Assembly (NCBI GenBank): GCA_964559835.1
Contig: CAZLJE010000003.1
Coordinates: forward strand, 62,001-126,000
DNA from: DAISJI01 sp964559835
GTDB taxonomy: Bacteria > Acidobacteriota > Terriglobia > Terriglobales > Acidobacteriaceae
Direction: 5' to 3'
Length of the DNA stretch: 64,000 bases
Below are positions 18,523 to 25,844 of this stretch, one piece after another. Made by a program: the position numbers and the translations under genes. The notes under the pieces were generated by a model, which was not told the origin of the DNA, did no database searches, and saw only the letters and a program-made list of their open reading frames with translations. Numbering within the stretch: the first letter of the stretch is position 1; each line of letters opens with the position of its first letter.

Positions 18523-18708
18523 ATGGCGGCGTACGCGAATTACGTCGAGCCATTCAGTCACCTCTGGCTCAGCGGTGGCCTGCTGGTTGTCTCCCGTTGT
18601 TCTGCCTGCGGACTCGTCGTGGCAGCCAGCCCCCGCGAGTCCGCGCTCCATCTCGCGGAGAGCATTCACACTTGTCCTGTTTATCAGAACTATTATCGCG
18701 ACGTTTAG
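18523..18708 (+). CDS. Small CxxC-containing protein
   Basis: A 61-residue frame with SCSAC-like spacing: Cys-Ser-Ala-Cys at residues 26-29 (RCSACGLVVAAS) and a further Cys in HTCPVYQNYYRDV at the C terminus. A pair of Cys plus His-x-Cys suggests a small metal-binding or zinc-ribbon-like protein. It follows the PilZ gene by 46 bases and could be co-transcribed. No family name can be given, and the ribosome-binding site is weak. Confidence 0.45.
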   Translation: MAAYANYVEPFSHLWLSGGLLVVSRCSACGLVVAASPRESALHLAESIHTCPVYQNYYRDV

Positions 18709-18939
18709 CCAACACGCAACGTGAGCGTTAGCATCGCAGTTAACACAATGGGTTAGGGTGCACTCCAACGGTGTTCACTGTTCAGCACCTCCACGATCGC
18801 AGAAATAAGGCGGCGGTTTTGAGTACTCGAGGGTCGGCGTGCGCTCGCAATGGAAGGACTCAACGATTAGCACAATTTATTTCCGTTGCATCGGCCGGAG
18901 CTGTCAAATTTCACAAATGCGTCGACTTTCCGGTGCTTT

Positions 18940-19320
18940 TTACACCGCCCAGAGGAACAAATCTCCATCGGTATGCAGGCCAAAATCCTGCTCCTTGATC
19001 CAGTCCTCGCGTGTTGGAGTGCAAACGTCAATAGCGATGACGTCTTCCAAAACTTCCGAGGAGTGCTCGACACCGGGTGAGATCGTCAGAACCTGGTTGG
19101 CGCACAGCTTGACGTCTCCGCTCGGAAGGTGGAACAACCAGCATCCCTGCAGCAGCACGATCACTTCCTCGTGCTGATGCCGGTGGGAGAGCGTCGTCGC
19201 GCCCTTGCGGGCCACCAGACGGGCGACACTCATGTTCTGGCCTTGCGCAACTGTGCGCTGGTATAGCTCATTGATGGACTGTGGTTCGATCTTATTCAGG
19301 TCAAATACCTTCATGGTCAT
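18940..19320 (-). CDS. Small cupin-domain protein at the end of the ilv operon
   Basis: A 126-residue single-domain cupin. Motif 1 is HRHQHEEVIVLLQG (two His plus Glu metal ligands) and motif 2 is around ISPGVEHSSEVLED. The start codon lies 24 bases after the ilvC stop on the same strand, so it is probably the last gene of the ilv operon. Two starts are possible, ATG 19320 and ATG 19314. The substrate is unknown. Cupins of this size include sugar-binding, dioxygenase and regulatory proteins, and nothing here decides between them. Confidence 0.82.
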   Translation of the reverse strand: MTMKVFDLNKIEPQSINELYQRTVAQGQNMSVARLVARKGATTLSHRHQHEEVIVLLQGCWLFHLPSGDVKLCANQVLTISPGVEHSSEVLEDVIAIDVCTPTREDWIKEQDFGLHTDGDLFLWAV

Positions 19321-19343
19321 AGCCCCTGTGTTCTTCCTGGAAA

Positions 19344-20417
19344 TTAATCGCCGGCATTCGCAAGATGCGCGCGAGTCGCCGCTTTCTCCGGCGTCCTGGA
19401 CGCGTTACCATCCGGCGTGATGCTTACTGGGTTCAAGAACGGCATCAGGTCCCGCAACCGCGCCCCTACTTTTTCAATGGGGTGCTCTTGCTCTCTCTTA
19501 CGCTGGGCGTTGAACCATGGCCGGCCGTTCTCGTTTTCCTCGATCCACTTGCGCGCATATTCGCCTTGCTGGATCTCGGCCAGCATGTTTTTCATCTCCC
19601 GGCGCGTCTCCGCTGTTACCATTCTGGGACCGCCGCTGTAGTCGCCGTGTTCCGCGGTATCGCTCACCGCATAACGCATGTAGTTCAGGCCGCCGCGGTA
19701 CACCAGGTCAACGATGAGCTTCAGCTCATGCATACACTCGAAGTATGCGATTTCGGGCTGGTAACCGGCCTCCACGAGCGTCTCGAATCCAGCCTTGATG
19801 AGTGCGCTCACTCCGCCGCACAGAACAGCTTGCTCGCCGAACAGGTCGGTCTCTGTCTCTTCGGCAAAGGTGGTCTCGAGCACTCCGGCGCGAGTAGCGC
19901 CCAGCGCGCGCGCGTAAGACAGTGTCAGTTCTTTAGCGGTGCCGGTCGCGTCCTGGTGTACCGCCAGCAGCGCAGGCGTGCCACCGCCTTCGACGAATAC
20001 CTCGCGAACCCGCTGTCCGGGTGCTTTCGGCGCGATCATGACAACGTCGACGTTCTTGGGGGCGGTGACGGTCTTGAAATGCACGTTGAAGCCGTGCGCG
20101 AACAGCAGCGCCTTACCGGCCGTGAGGTTCGGCTCAATCTCGTGCCTATACAATTCCGGCTGAGACGTGTCCGGGACCAGCACCACGACGACGTCTCCCC
20201 ACTGCGTTGCTTCCGACGGGGAGAGGACCTCGAGTCCAGCGTCCTGGACCTTCTGGCGCGACCTGCTTCCAGCCGGCAGACCGATCCGGACCTCGACTCC
20301 ACTATCGCGCAGGTTAAGGGCGTGGGCATGCCCCTGCGAACCAAAGCCGAGGACAGCTACTTTCTTTTGCTTGATCAGCGACAGGTCCGCATTAGTTTCG
20401 TAGTAGATATTTGCCAT
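19344..20417 (-). CDS. ilvC: Ketol-acid reductoisomerase
   Basis: Converts acetolactate or acetohydroxybutyrate to the dihydroxy acid in valine, isoleucine and leucine synthesis, using NADPH and Mg2+. The Rossmann motif GFGSQGHAHALNL is near residue 22, and the C-terminal knotted domain holds the metal ligands around DLFGEQAVLCGG and ECMHELKLIVDL. At 357 residues it is a class I (short) enzyme with a slightly long C-terminal tail (TPEKAATRAH). ATG 20417 is preferred to the longer open frame because of AGAAGG just before it. It lies 31 bases after ilvH in the ilv operon. Confidence 0.96.
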   Translation of the reverse strand: MANIYYETNADLSLIKQKKVAVLGFGSQGHAHALNLRDSGVEVRIGLPAGSRSRQKVQDAGLEVLSPSEATQWGDVVVVLVPDTSQPELYRHEIEPNLTAGKALLFAHGFNVHFKTVTAPKNVDVVMIAPKAPGQRVREVFVEGGGTPALLAVHQDATGTAKELTLSYARALGATRAGVLETTFAEETETDLFGEQAVLCGGVSALIKAGFETLVEAGYQPEIAYFECMHELKLIVDLVYRGGLNYMRYAVSDTAEHGDYSGGPRMVTAETRREMKNMLAEIQQGEYARKWIEENENGRPWFNAQRKREQEHPIEKVGARLRDLMPFLNPVSITPDGNASRTPEKAATRAHLANAGD

Positions 20418-20448
20418 TTCCTTCTCTCGCGGGCTTGCCCGCTGGTTC

Positions 20449-21009
20449 TTACACCGAGTAAGAGACTGGTTCCTCTCCAGCAAATTCGGTTACTTTGCCT
20501 GGGGAACGGACAACAAGCTCTTCGTTTGGTCGCGGAACGCCTCGAACCATGGCCACACGTCCGGTCCGAGTGGCTTCGACGATCCCATATTGCCGAAGCA
20601 CTTCGATAAGCCCGTCGATCTTGTCCTCTGCGCCGGTTGCTTCCAGCACCATCGAGTCAGTGGCAACATCGACGACTCGCGCTCGAAACACATGAGCCAG
20701 TTGCATGATCTCGGCGCGAGTTTCGGCCGTCGTCGAAACTTTGACCATCACCAGGTCGCGAAAAACCGACGGTGCGTTGGTGATATTGTCGACCCGCAGC
20801 ACGTTGATCAGCTTGTAGAGGTTGGCCTCAAGGCGCGCCGCACCTGCGTCGTCCGTGTCGACCACGATGGTCATCCGCGAGATGCCTGGCTTTTCCGTGT
20901 GTCCGACGGTCAGCGACTCGATGTTGAAGGCGCGACGGCGGAACAACGAAGCTACGCGGTTCAAAACTCCCGGCCTGTTCTCTACGTGAACGACGAGTGT
21001 TGCAATCAT
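20449..21009 (-). CDS. ilvH: Acetolactate synthase small (regulatory) subunit
   Basis: A 186-residue protein with an N-terminal ACT domain (VVHVENRPGVLNRVASLFRRR, then NIESLTVGHTE) and the usual C-terminal domain (LVKVSTTAETRAEI). It binds the catalytic subunit and gives feedback control by valine. It is encoded 28 bases after ilvB and just before ilvC. The symbol ilvN is an equally valid name, since the two paralogues cannot be told apart from sequence alone. Confidence 0.95.
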   Translation of the reverse strand: MIATLVVHVENRPGVLNRVASLFRRRAFNIESLTVGHTEKPGISRMTIVVDTDDAGAARLEANLYKLINVLRVDNITNAPSVFRDLVMVKVSTTAETRAEIMQLAHVFRARVVDVATDSMVLEATGAEDKIDGLIEVLRQYGIVEATRTGRVAMVRGVPRPNEELVVRSPGKVTEFAGEEPVSYSV

Positions 21010-21037
21010 TCTTCCCCCGATCTCGTTGTGCTGAAAA

Positions 21038-22753
21038 TTACGTATCCTGGGCAGTCTCGACCAACGGGTTGGGACGGCGGATCATGTCATGCAGATCTGC
21101 GCCCGCCGGCACCATTGGGAACACGGAGTCTTCCTGCTCGACGTAAAAGTTGATAACGCAGGTTCCACGATGGTTCCTCGCCTCGCGCACCGCGCTTACG
21201 ACTTCACGGCGCTTTCGTACCTCGATCCCGCGCAGGCCGAACGCGTCCGCCAACTTCACGAAATCTGGGTTGTGCAGCGGCGTCGCCTTGTATCGGCGTT
21301 CGTAGAAGAACTCCTGCCACTGGCGGACCATGCCGAGGTAGCCGTTGTTGATGATGGCGATATTGATGTCGAGTCCCTCCTGGCCAACCGTCGCCAACTC
21401 GGCCATCGTCATCTGGAATCCGCCATCGCCCGCAACGACCCACACCTCCGCATCCGGTTTGGCGAACTTGGCGCCGATCGCGGCCGGAAGCGCGAAACCC
21501 ATCGTTCCCAACCCGCCGGAGGTAATCAACGAGCGTGGATTATCGTGGTGGTAGTACTGCGCTTCCCACATCTGGTGCTGGCCAACGTCGCTGACCACGA
21601 TCGCGTCCCCGCCCGTTACGTTCCACAAGTCGTTGATCACATGCGCGGCATACAGGTGTCCGTTGTCGGGAAGGTTTTGAATGTCCCGAACTGTGGAATC
21701 GCCCTTCAGTTCCGCGATTCGCGTCCTCCAGTCGCTTCGATTTCCGCGCTCGAGTATCGATAGTAAGTCCTGCAACACGCTGCGGAGATCGCCGATCAAA
21801 GCCACGTCGACCTTCACGTTCTTGTTGACTTCAGCGGGATCGATCTCGACGTGGATCTTCTTTGCCGTCGCGGCATACGTCTTCAGGTTGCCGGTGACTC
21901 GGTCGTCAAACCGCATGCCAAGCGCGAGCAGAAGGTCGGCTTCCTGGATGGCGGTGTTAACCCATGCCTCTCCGTGCATGCCCATCATGCCCAGGTTCAA
22001 CGGGTTCGATGCGGGAAAGCCGCCGATGCCGAGCAGCGTCATGGCGACCGGGATATCCCCACGTTCGGCGAACGTCAGCACTTCACGCATCGCGCCTGAC
22101 AGGAGGATTCCGTGTCCCGCCAGGATGACGGGACGCTTTGCCTGGTGGAGGAGATCGAGCGCCTGTTCATAGTTCTGCCGGCTCGGCGCCTGCACGGGGC
22201 GCTTGTGCGGACGTGGCTCGGTACCCTCCCACTCGAAATCGCAACTCATCTGCTGCGCGTCTTTGGTGACGTCGATCAGTACCGGCCCTGGCCTTCCGGA
22301 CTTAGCGATGTGGAACGCTTCGCGGATCACTCTTGCGAGTTCGTCGGGGCGTGTGACGAGGTAGTTGTGCTTGGTGATGGGCAGGGTAATCCCGGTGATG
22401 TCGGTTTCCTGGAAGGCGTCGTAACCGATGACCTTACTGCCAACTTGCCCGGTGATACACACCATCGGCGAAGAATCCATCATCGCGGTCGCGATGCCGG
22501 TAACAAGGTTGGTCGCGCCAGGACCTGAAGTTGCGATCGCTACACCGACGCCTCCGCCCGCTCGGGAGTACCCGTCTGCCATGTGTGCGGCGCCCTGCTC
22601 GTGCCGCACCAGGACGTGATGGATCTCGGGATATTTGCAGAGCGCGTCATACGCCGGCAGGATGGCGCCGCCTGGATAGCCGAAGACGTGACGCACGCCT
22701 TCGCGCTTGAGGCATTCCCAGATGATTTCCGCGCCGGTCATTCTCAGTGGCAT
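21038..22753 (-). CDS. ilvB: Acetolactate synthase large (catalytic) subunit
   Basis: A ThDP- and FAD-dependent enzyme of 571 residues that condenses two pyruvates, or pyruvate and 2-oxobutyrate. It has the N-terminal ThDP-contact Glu in VRHEQGAAHMADGY, the central FAD region and the C-terminal ThDP/Mg motif GDGGFQMTMAELATV followed by NNGYLGMVRQWQ. ATG 22753 gives the expected N terminus, has GGGAG 6 bases upstream and overlaps the ilvD stop by 10 bases, which suggests coupled translation. The open frame to 23008 is antisense-free but falls inside ilvD and is not used. Confidence 0.96.
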   Translation of the reverse strand: MPLRMTGAEIIWECLKREGVRHVFGYPGGAILPAYDALCKYPEIHHVLVRHEQGAAHMADGYSRAGGGVGVAIATSGPGATNLVTGIATAMMDSSPMVCITGQVGSKVIGYDAFQETDITGITLPITKHNYLVTRPDELARVIREAFHIAKSGRPGPVLIDVTKDAQQMSCDFEWEGTEPRPHKRPVQAPSRQNYEQALDLLHQAKRPVILAGHGILLSGAMREVLTFAERGDIPVAMTLLGIGGFPASNPLNLGMMGMHGEAWVNTAIQEADLLLALGMRFDDRVTGNLKTYAATAKKIHVEIDPAEVNKNVKVDVALIGDLRSVLQDLLSILERGNRSDWRTRIAELKGDSTVRDIQNLPDNGHLYAAHVINDLWNVTGGDAIVVSDVGQHQMWEAQYYHHDNPRSLITSGGLGTMGFALPAAIGAKFAKPDAEVWVVAGDGGFQMTMAELATVGQEGLDINIAIINNGYLGMVRQWQEFFYERRYKATPLHNPDFVKLADAFGLRGIEVRKRREVVSAVREARNHRGTCVINFYVEQEDSVFPMVPAGADLHDMIRRPNPLVETAQDT

Positions 22754-24468
22754 TGCACTCCCGCCCCCGCGTAGCTGACCGCCTCCGCTGATTCCTTGAA
22801 CTCCGTCGTGACCGCACCGCGCGCCGCCGACGACACCTGCCTCGCGTACTTCGCCATGACGCCGTTCGCGTACCGGCAGACTGGCGGACGCCAATTCTTG
22901 AGGCGATGCTTGATCTCTTGTGGTGTGATAGCGACTCGCAACTCGCGTGCTTCCACGTCGAATTCGATCCGGTCGCCGTCGCGAACGGCCGCAATCGGGC
23001 CGCCGCACGCCGCTTCGGGTGCGACATGTCCCGCCATGAATCCATGCGTCGCGCCGGAGAAACGGCCATCCGTAAGGAGCGCGACCGAATCGCCCAACCC
23101 GACGCCAACCAGCGCTGCAGTCACATCCAACATTTCGCGCATCCCCGGTCCGCCCCGCGGACCTTCATAGCGAATAAGGACGACATCACCTTTTTGAATA
23201 CTGCCGACCTGTACGGCCGCGAACGCCTCTTCTTCACTGTCGAAGACTCGCGCTGGCCCTTCGAACCGTGAACGATCTTCTCCGACGATCTTGAGCACGC
23301 AGCCTTCCGGTGCGAGATTTCCTTTCAGGATCACCAGTCCACCGCGCGACTTGAGTGGCCGCTCGATCGGTCGAACAACTTCCTGGTTCGCCGTCTCGGT
23401 TGCCGCCTCTGCCTCTTCGCCCAAGGTCTTCCCGGAAACAGTGATGGCGCTTGATCGCAGTAGCCGCGCCTCGTGCAGCCTTTTCGCGACCAGCGCCGTG
23501 CCGCCTGCTCGATACAGGTCGGTAGCGACGAAACGGCCCGCCGGCTTCAGGTCAGCCAATATCGGTACGCTCGCGCAGACCTTCTCGAAATCTTCGATAT
23601 CGAGTGGCAGGCCGGCTTCATGAGCGATGGCGAGCAGGTGCAAAACCGCATTCGTCGAACCGCCGGTGGCAGCGACGCCCGCGATCGCATTCTCCAGGGC
23701 GTCGCGCGTGATCACCTGTCGCGGCGTGAGGTTACGCTGCAGGAGGTCCATGATCATCGTGCCCACTCTTCGGGCAACCTGAGGTCGTTTCGCGTCTACC
23801 GCGGGAACGCTCGCGGTTCCGAGTGCCGAGATTCCCAGGAATTCGCACACCATCGCCATGGTATTGGCGGTGAACTGACCGCCGCATGCACCGGACCCCG
23901 GGCATGCCGTGTTCTCGATGTCGAGGAGTTGTTCATCGGTGATGCGGTGGTTCGCGTGTGCTCCAATCGCTTCGTAGACGTCCTGAATAGTGATGTCTCG
24001 TCCATCGCAATGTCCGGGTGCAATCGACCCGCCGTAGAGGACGAGGCCTGGAATGTCGAGCCGCGCCAATGCCATCACGGCCCCGGGAATCGTCTTATCG
24101 CACCCGACCAGAGCAATGATCGCGTCAAAATGATTTCCGCGGGCGACCAGTTCGATAGAGTCGGCGATCACCTCGCGGCTCACGAGGGACATCCTCATGC
24201 CTTCGACGCCCATCGTGATTCCATCGGAGATGGAAACCGTGTTGAACTCCATCGGCGTTCCACCCGCATCGCGAATGCCCTCCTTCACGGCCGCCGCGAC
24301 TTCACGCAAGTGGTAGTTGCAAGGGCCGATCTCGATCCAGGTATTTGCGACACCGATAAAAGGCCGGCGCAGGTCGGCATCGTTGAAACCGGCCGCTTTC
24401 AACATGGCGCGAGCGCCAGCCCGGTTGGGTCCGTCTGATATTGCTCGGCTGTTGCGTTTCAATTCCAT
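22744..24468 (-). CDS. ilvD: Dihydroxy-acid dehydratase
   Basis: A 574-residue iron-sulfur enzyme of the IlvD/Edd family that dehydrates dihydroxy acids to 2-oxo acids in branched-chain amino acid synthesis. Three cysteines at the family positions are visible: IEIGPCNYHL, VGCDKTIPGAVMA and ACPGSGACGGQFTANTMAM. It is the first gene of the operon ilvD-ilvB-ilvH-ilvC-cupin. A terminator-like hairpin ends about 17 bases before its ATG, and an AT-rich region lies further upstream, so transcription into the operon is probably controlled in the leader. Confidence 0.96.
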   Translation of the reverse strand: MELKRNSRAISDGPNRAGARAMLKAAGFNDADLRRPFIGVANTWIEIGPCNYHLREVAAAVKEGIRDAGGTPMEFNTVSISDGITMGVEGMRMSLVSREVIADSIELVARGNHFDAIIALVGCDKTIPGAVMALARLDIPGLVLYGGSIAPGHCDGRDITIQDVYEAIGAHANHRITDEQLLDIENTACPGSGACGGQFTANTMAMVCEFLGISALGTASVPAVDAKRPQVARRVGTMIMDLLQRNLTPRQVITRDALENAIAGVAATGGSTNAVLHLLAIAHEAGLPLDIEDFEKVCASVPILADLKPAGRFVATDLYRAGGTALVAKRLHEARLLRSSAITVSGKTLGEEAEAATETANQEVVRPIERPLKSRGGLVILKGNLAPEGCVLKIVGEDRSRFEGPARVFDSEEEAFAAVQVGSIQKGDVVLIRYEGPRGGPGMREMLDVTAALVGVGLGDSVALLTDGRFSGATHGFMAGHVAPEAACGGPIAAVRDGDRIEFDVEARELRVAITPQEIKHRLKNWRPPVCRYANGVMAKYARQVSSAARGAVTTEFKESAEAVSYAGAGVQCH

Positions 24469-24485
24469 AGATCTCGTCGAAACTC

Positions 24486-24518
24486 AAAAGGCCATCACTG
24501 CGGTGGATGATGGCCTTT
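24486..24518 (-). terminator. Attenuator-like terminator before ilvD
   Basis: On the minus strand AAAGGCCATCA pairs perfectly with TGATGGCCTTT over 11 bp around a 10-base loop and is followed at once by TTTTG. This is a full rho-independent terminator placed between the operon promoter and the ilvD start (24468). Because it precedes the gene it should control, it is best read as an attenuator. No T-box sequence was seen, and no leader peptide rich in Leu, Ile or Val was found. Confidence 0.65.
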
Positions 24519-24720
24519 CACAATCGCTGCTGCTTCGGGCTACATCATCCCTTGTCTCTGGGAAACCGTGTAATTCGGAAGGCGCGAAGCGCAAGCGGCA
24601 ATCGGGGCCGCCTCGCGACGTTCGTTACGCTTGCATTCGGGATATTCGAGAAGCAAGTCATGCACTCGGCTCAGTTACAGCCACCAGTCGCCAGCGACCA
24701 ATGTACGGATTTATTCGTCA

Positions 24721-24775
24721 AAGGCAAACTTATAATGTTTATACGTTCATTATGTTTTGTTATAAACAAACTGCA
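24721..24775 (-). promoter_or_regulatory. AT-rich control region of the ilv operon
   Basis: A 55-base AT-rich stretch in GC-rich surroundings, about 250 bases before ilvD. Read on the minus strand it contains GTTTATA ... TATAAAC and CATAATG ... CATTATA, nested inverted repeats, and several -10-like TATAAA/TATAAG boxes. It probably holds the operon promoter and an operator, but no single -35/-10 pair with standard spacing stands out. Confidence 0.5.
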
Positions 24776-24866
24776 AAAACTGAGACATCTAAGTGCTTCA
24801 TTCTGTCGGGGCAAATAAAGGCGAGGTTCCTCCCCGGTTGAAATTCGGGTGTGGTAATGGGCGTGT

Positions 24867-25559
24867 CTATGCGAGCACGTCGTGGTTCTGAATGGCCCAC
24901 TTGGTGTAGCCAGCGGTGTACTTGATCTTCTGGTCGCGCAGGGTGGCATCGCGCACACTCAGGACGCGGAACACCGTGGGCATGCGCTCGAGATACAGGC
25001 AGATGCAGTCGAAGTTGGTATCGGAACCGGGGTGAGCGAGGGCCGAGGCGACGGCGTACTGCGCCGCCGGCGATTCGGGCACTGGCTCGCCGCCAGGATT
25101 GAGAAGGATGGCGTCGATGTTCGGCAGCTCGCGGAACATCTTCAAGAACCCGGAGAATTCGGTCGCTGCTCCGGTCCCTACCGCGCCGGCGAACATCTCA
25201 TGCTCCACGCTCGCATCGGGGCCGCTGTCGAGAATGCGCGAGACAAATCCCCAGGAGTGCGGCGAGGGAAACGCATTTGCGTCCCGGTCAAACGCGCTCA
25301 GCAGTTGCGGCCGGAAGCGGATAAAGGCGATGACCTCCGGCCGGATTGCCCATTCCGACCATTCTTGCGTGTCCACCTCGAACTCCAGGTGAACAAAACG
25401 ATTGCGCAACGGCGTGGGCATGCGCGTGGTATGCGCGCGATCGGAATCGCGGTTACCCGCGGCCACGATGATCCAGCCATCGGGGAGCGTGTATTCGCCG
25501 AGCTTGCGATCAAGGACCAGCTGATAGAAGGCTGCCTGTGGGCTGGAGAAATGCGGTGA
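24867..25559 (-). pseudogene. C-terminal stump of a MoxR-like AAA ATPase
   Basis: The frame encodes the last part of an AAA ATPase of the MoxR-related type: PQAAFYQLVLDRKLGEYTLP, WIIVAAGNRDSD (the sensor 1 Asn strand), then RMPTPLRNRFVHLEFEV with the arginine finger region, and a C-terminal helical lid. The Walker A and B motifs are absent. The readable part begins near 25559, only 25 bases from the 3' end of tRNA-Phe, and has no start codon at that end. An internal GTG at 25466 opens a 199-residue frame but gives no functional domain. The gene looks truncated by a rearrangement at the tRNA. Confidence 0.72.
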
Positions 25560-25584
25560 AATCGTTCTAACTGCTTTGGAATGA

Positions 25585-25660
25585 TGGTGGCCAGGGACGG
25601 AATCGAACCGCCGACGCCAGCCTTTTCAGGGCTGCGCTCTACCAGCTGAGCTACCTGGCC
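25585..25660 (-). tRNA. tRNA-Phe (GAA anticodon)
   Basis: A complete cloverleaf on the minus strand. The acceptor stem GGCCAGG pairs with CCTGGCC. The D-arm is GCTCAGctggtaGAGC, the anticodon loop reads cctGAAaag with anticodon GAA, and the T-arm contains GGTTCGATTCC. The 3' CCA is encoded at 25587-25585 after discriminator A. A truncated ATPase gene begins 25 bases beyond its 3' end. Confidence 0.96.
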
Positions 25661-25774
25661 ACTCTGGTTGCCGCGCGGGCTCTGCGCGCGCCCGAAATCA
25701 GGAAGGAATTGCCGTGCTTCGGGCAGACTCATTGTAACAAATTCCCGCTGACATTCTGCTCCGCCCACCGGATT

Positions 25775-25837
25775 CACCACAAAGGACACAAAGTACACTA
25801 AGACATATCCTTCGTGCCCCTCGTGTTCTTCGTAGTG
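25775..25837. repeat. Imperfect intergenic palindrome, CACCAC/GTGGTG family
   Basis: The left arm (25775-25801, CACCACAAAGGACACAAAG...) pairs with the right arm (25811-25837, ...CTCGTGTTCTTCGTAGTG) with about 20 of 27 bases matching. It lies just after the M1 peptidase stop. The same CAC-rich design recurs at 63006-63073, so it is a dispersed element and may also end transcription. Confidence 0.5.
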
Positions 25838-25844
25838 CGATCTT

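Noticed and set aside
19365..20609. Long plus-strand open frame opposite ilvC and ilvH
   Set aside because: It is antisense to two certain genes and has no family similarity; GC-rich third positions keep the reverse frame open.
24547..24663. 38-codon frame as an ilv leader peptide
   Set aside because: It is not rich in Leu, Ile or Val in a run, and it stops about 30 bases before the hairpin, so coupling to it is not convincing.
24486..24700. T-box riboswitch before ilvD
   Set aside because: The conserved T-box sequence AGGGTGGNACCGCG is absent.
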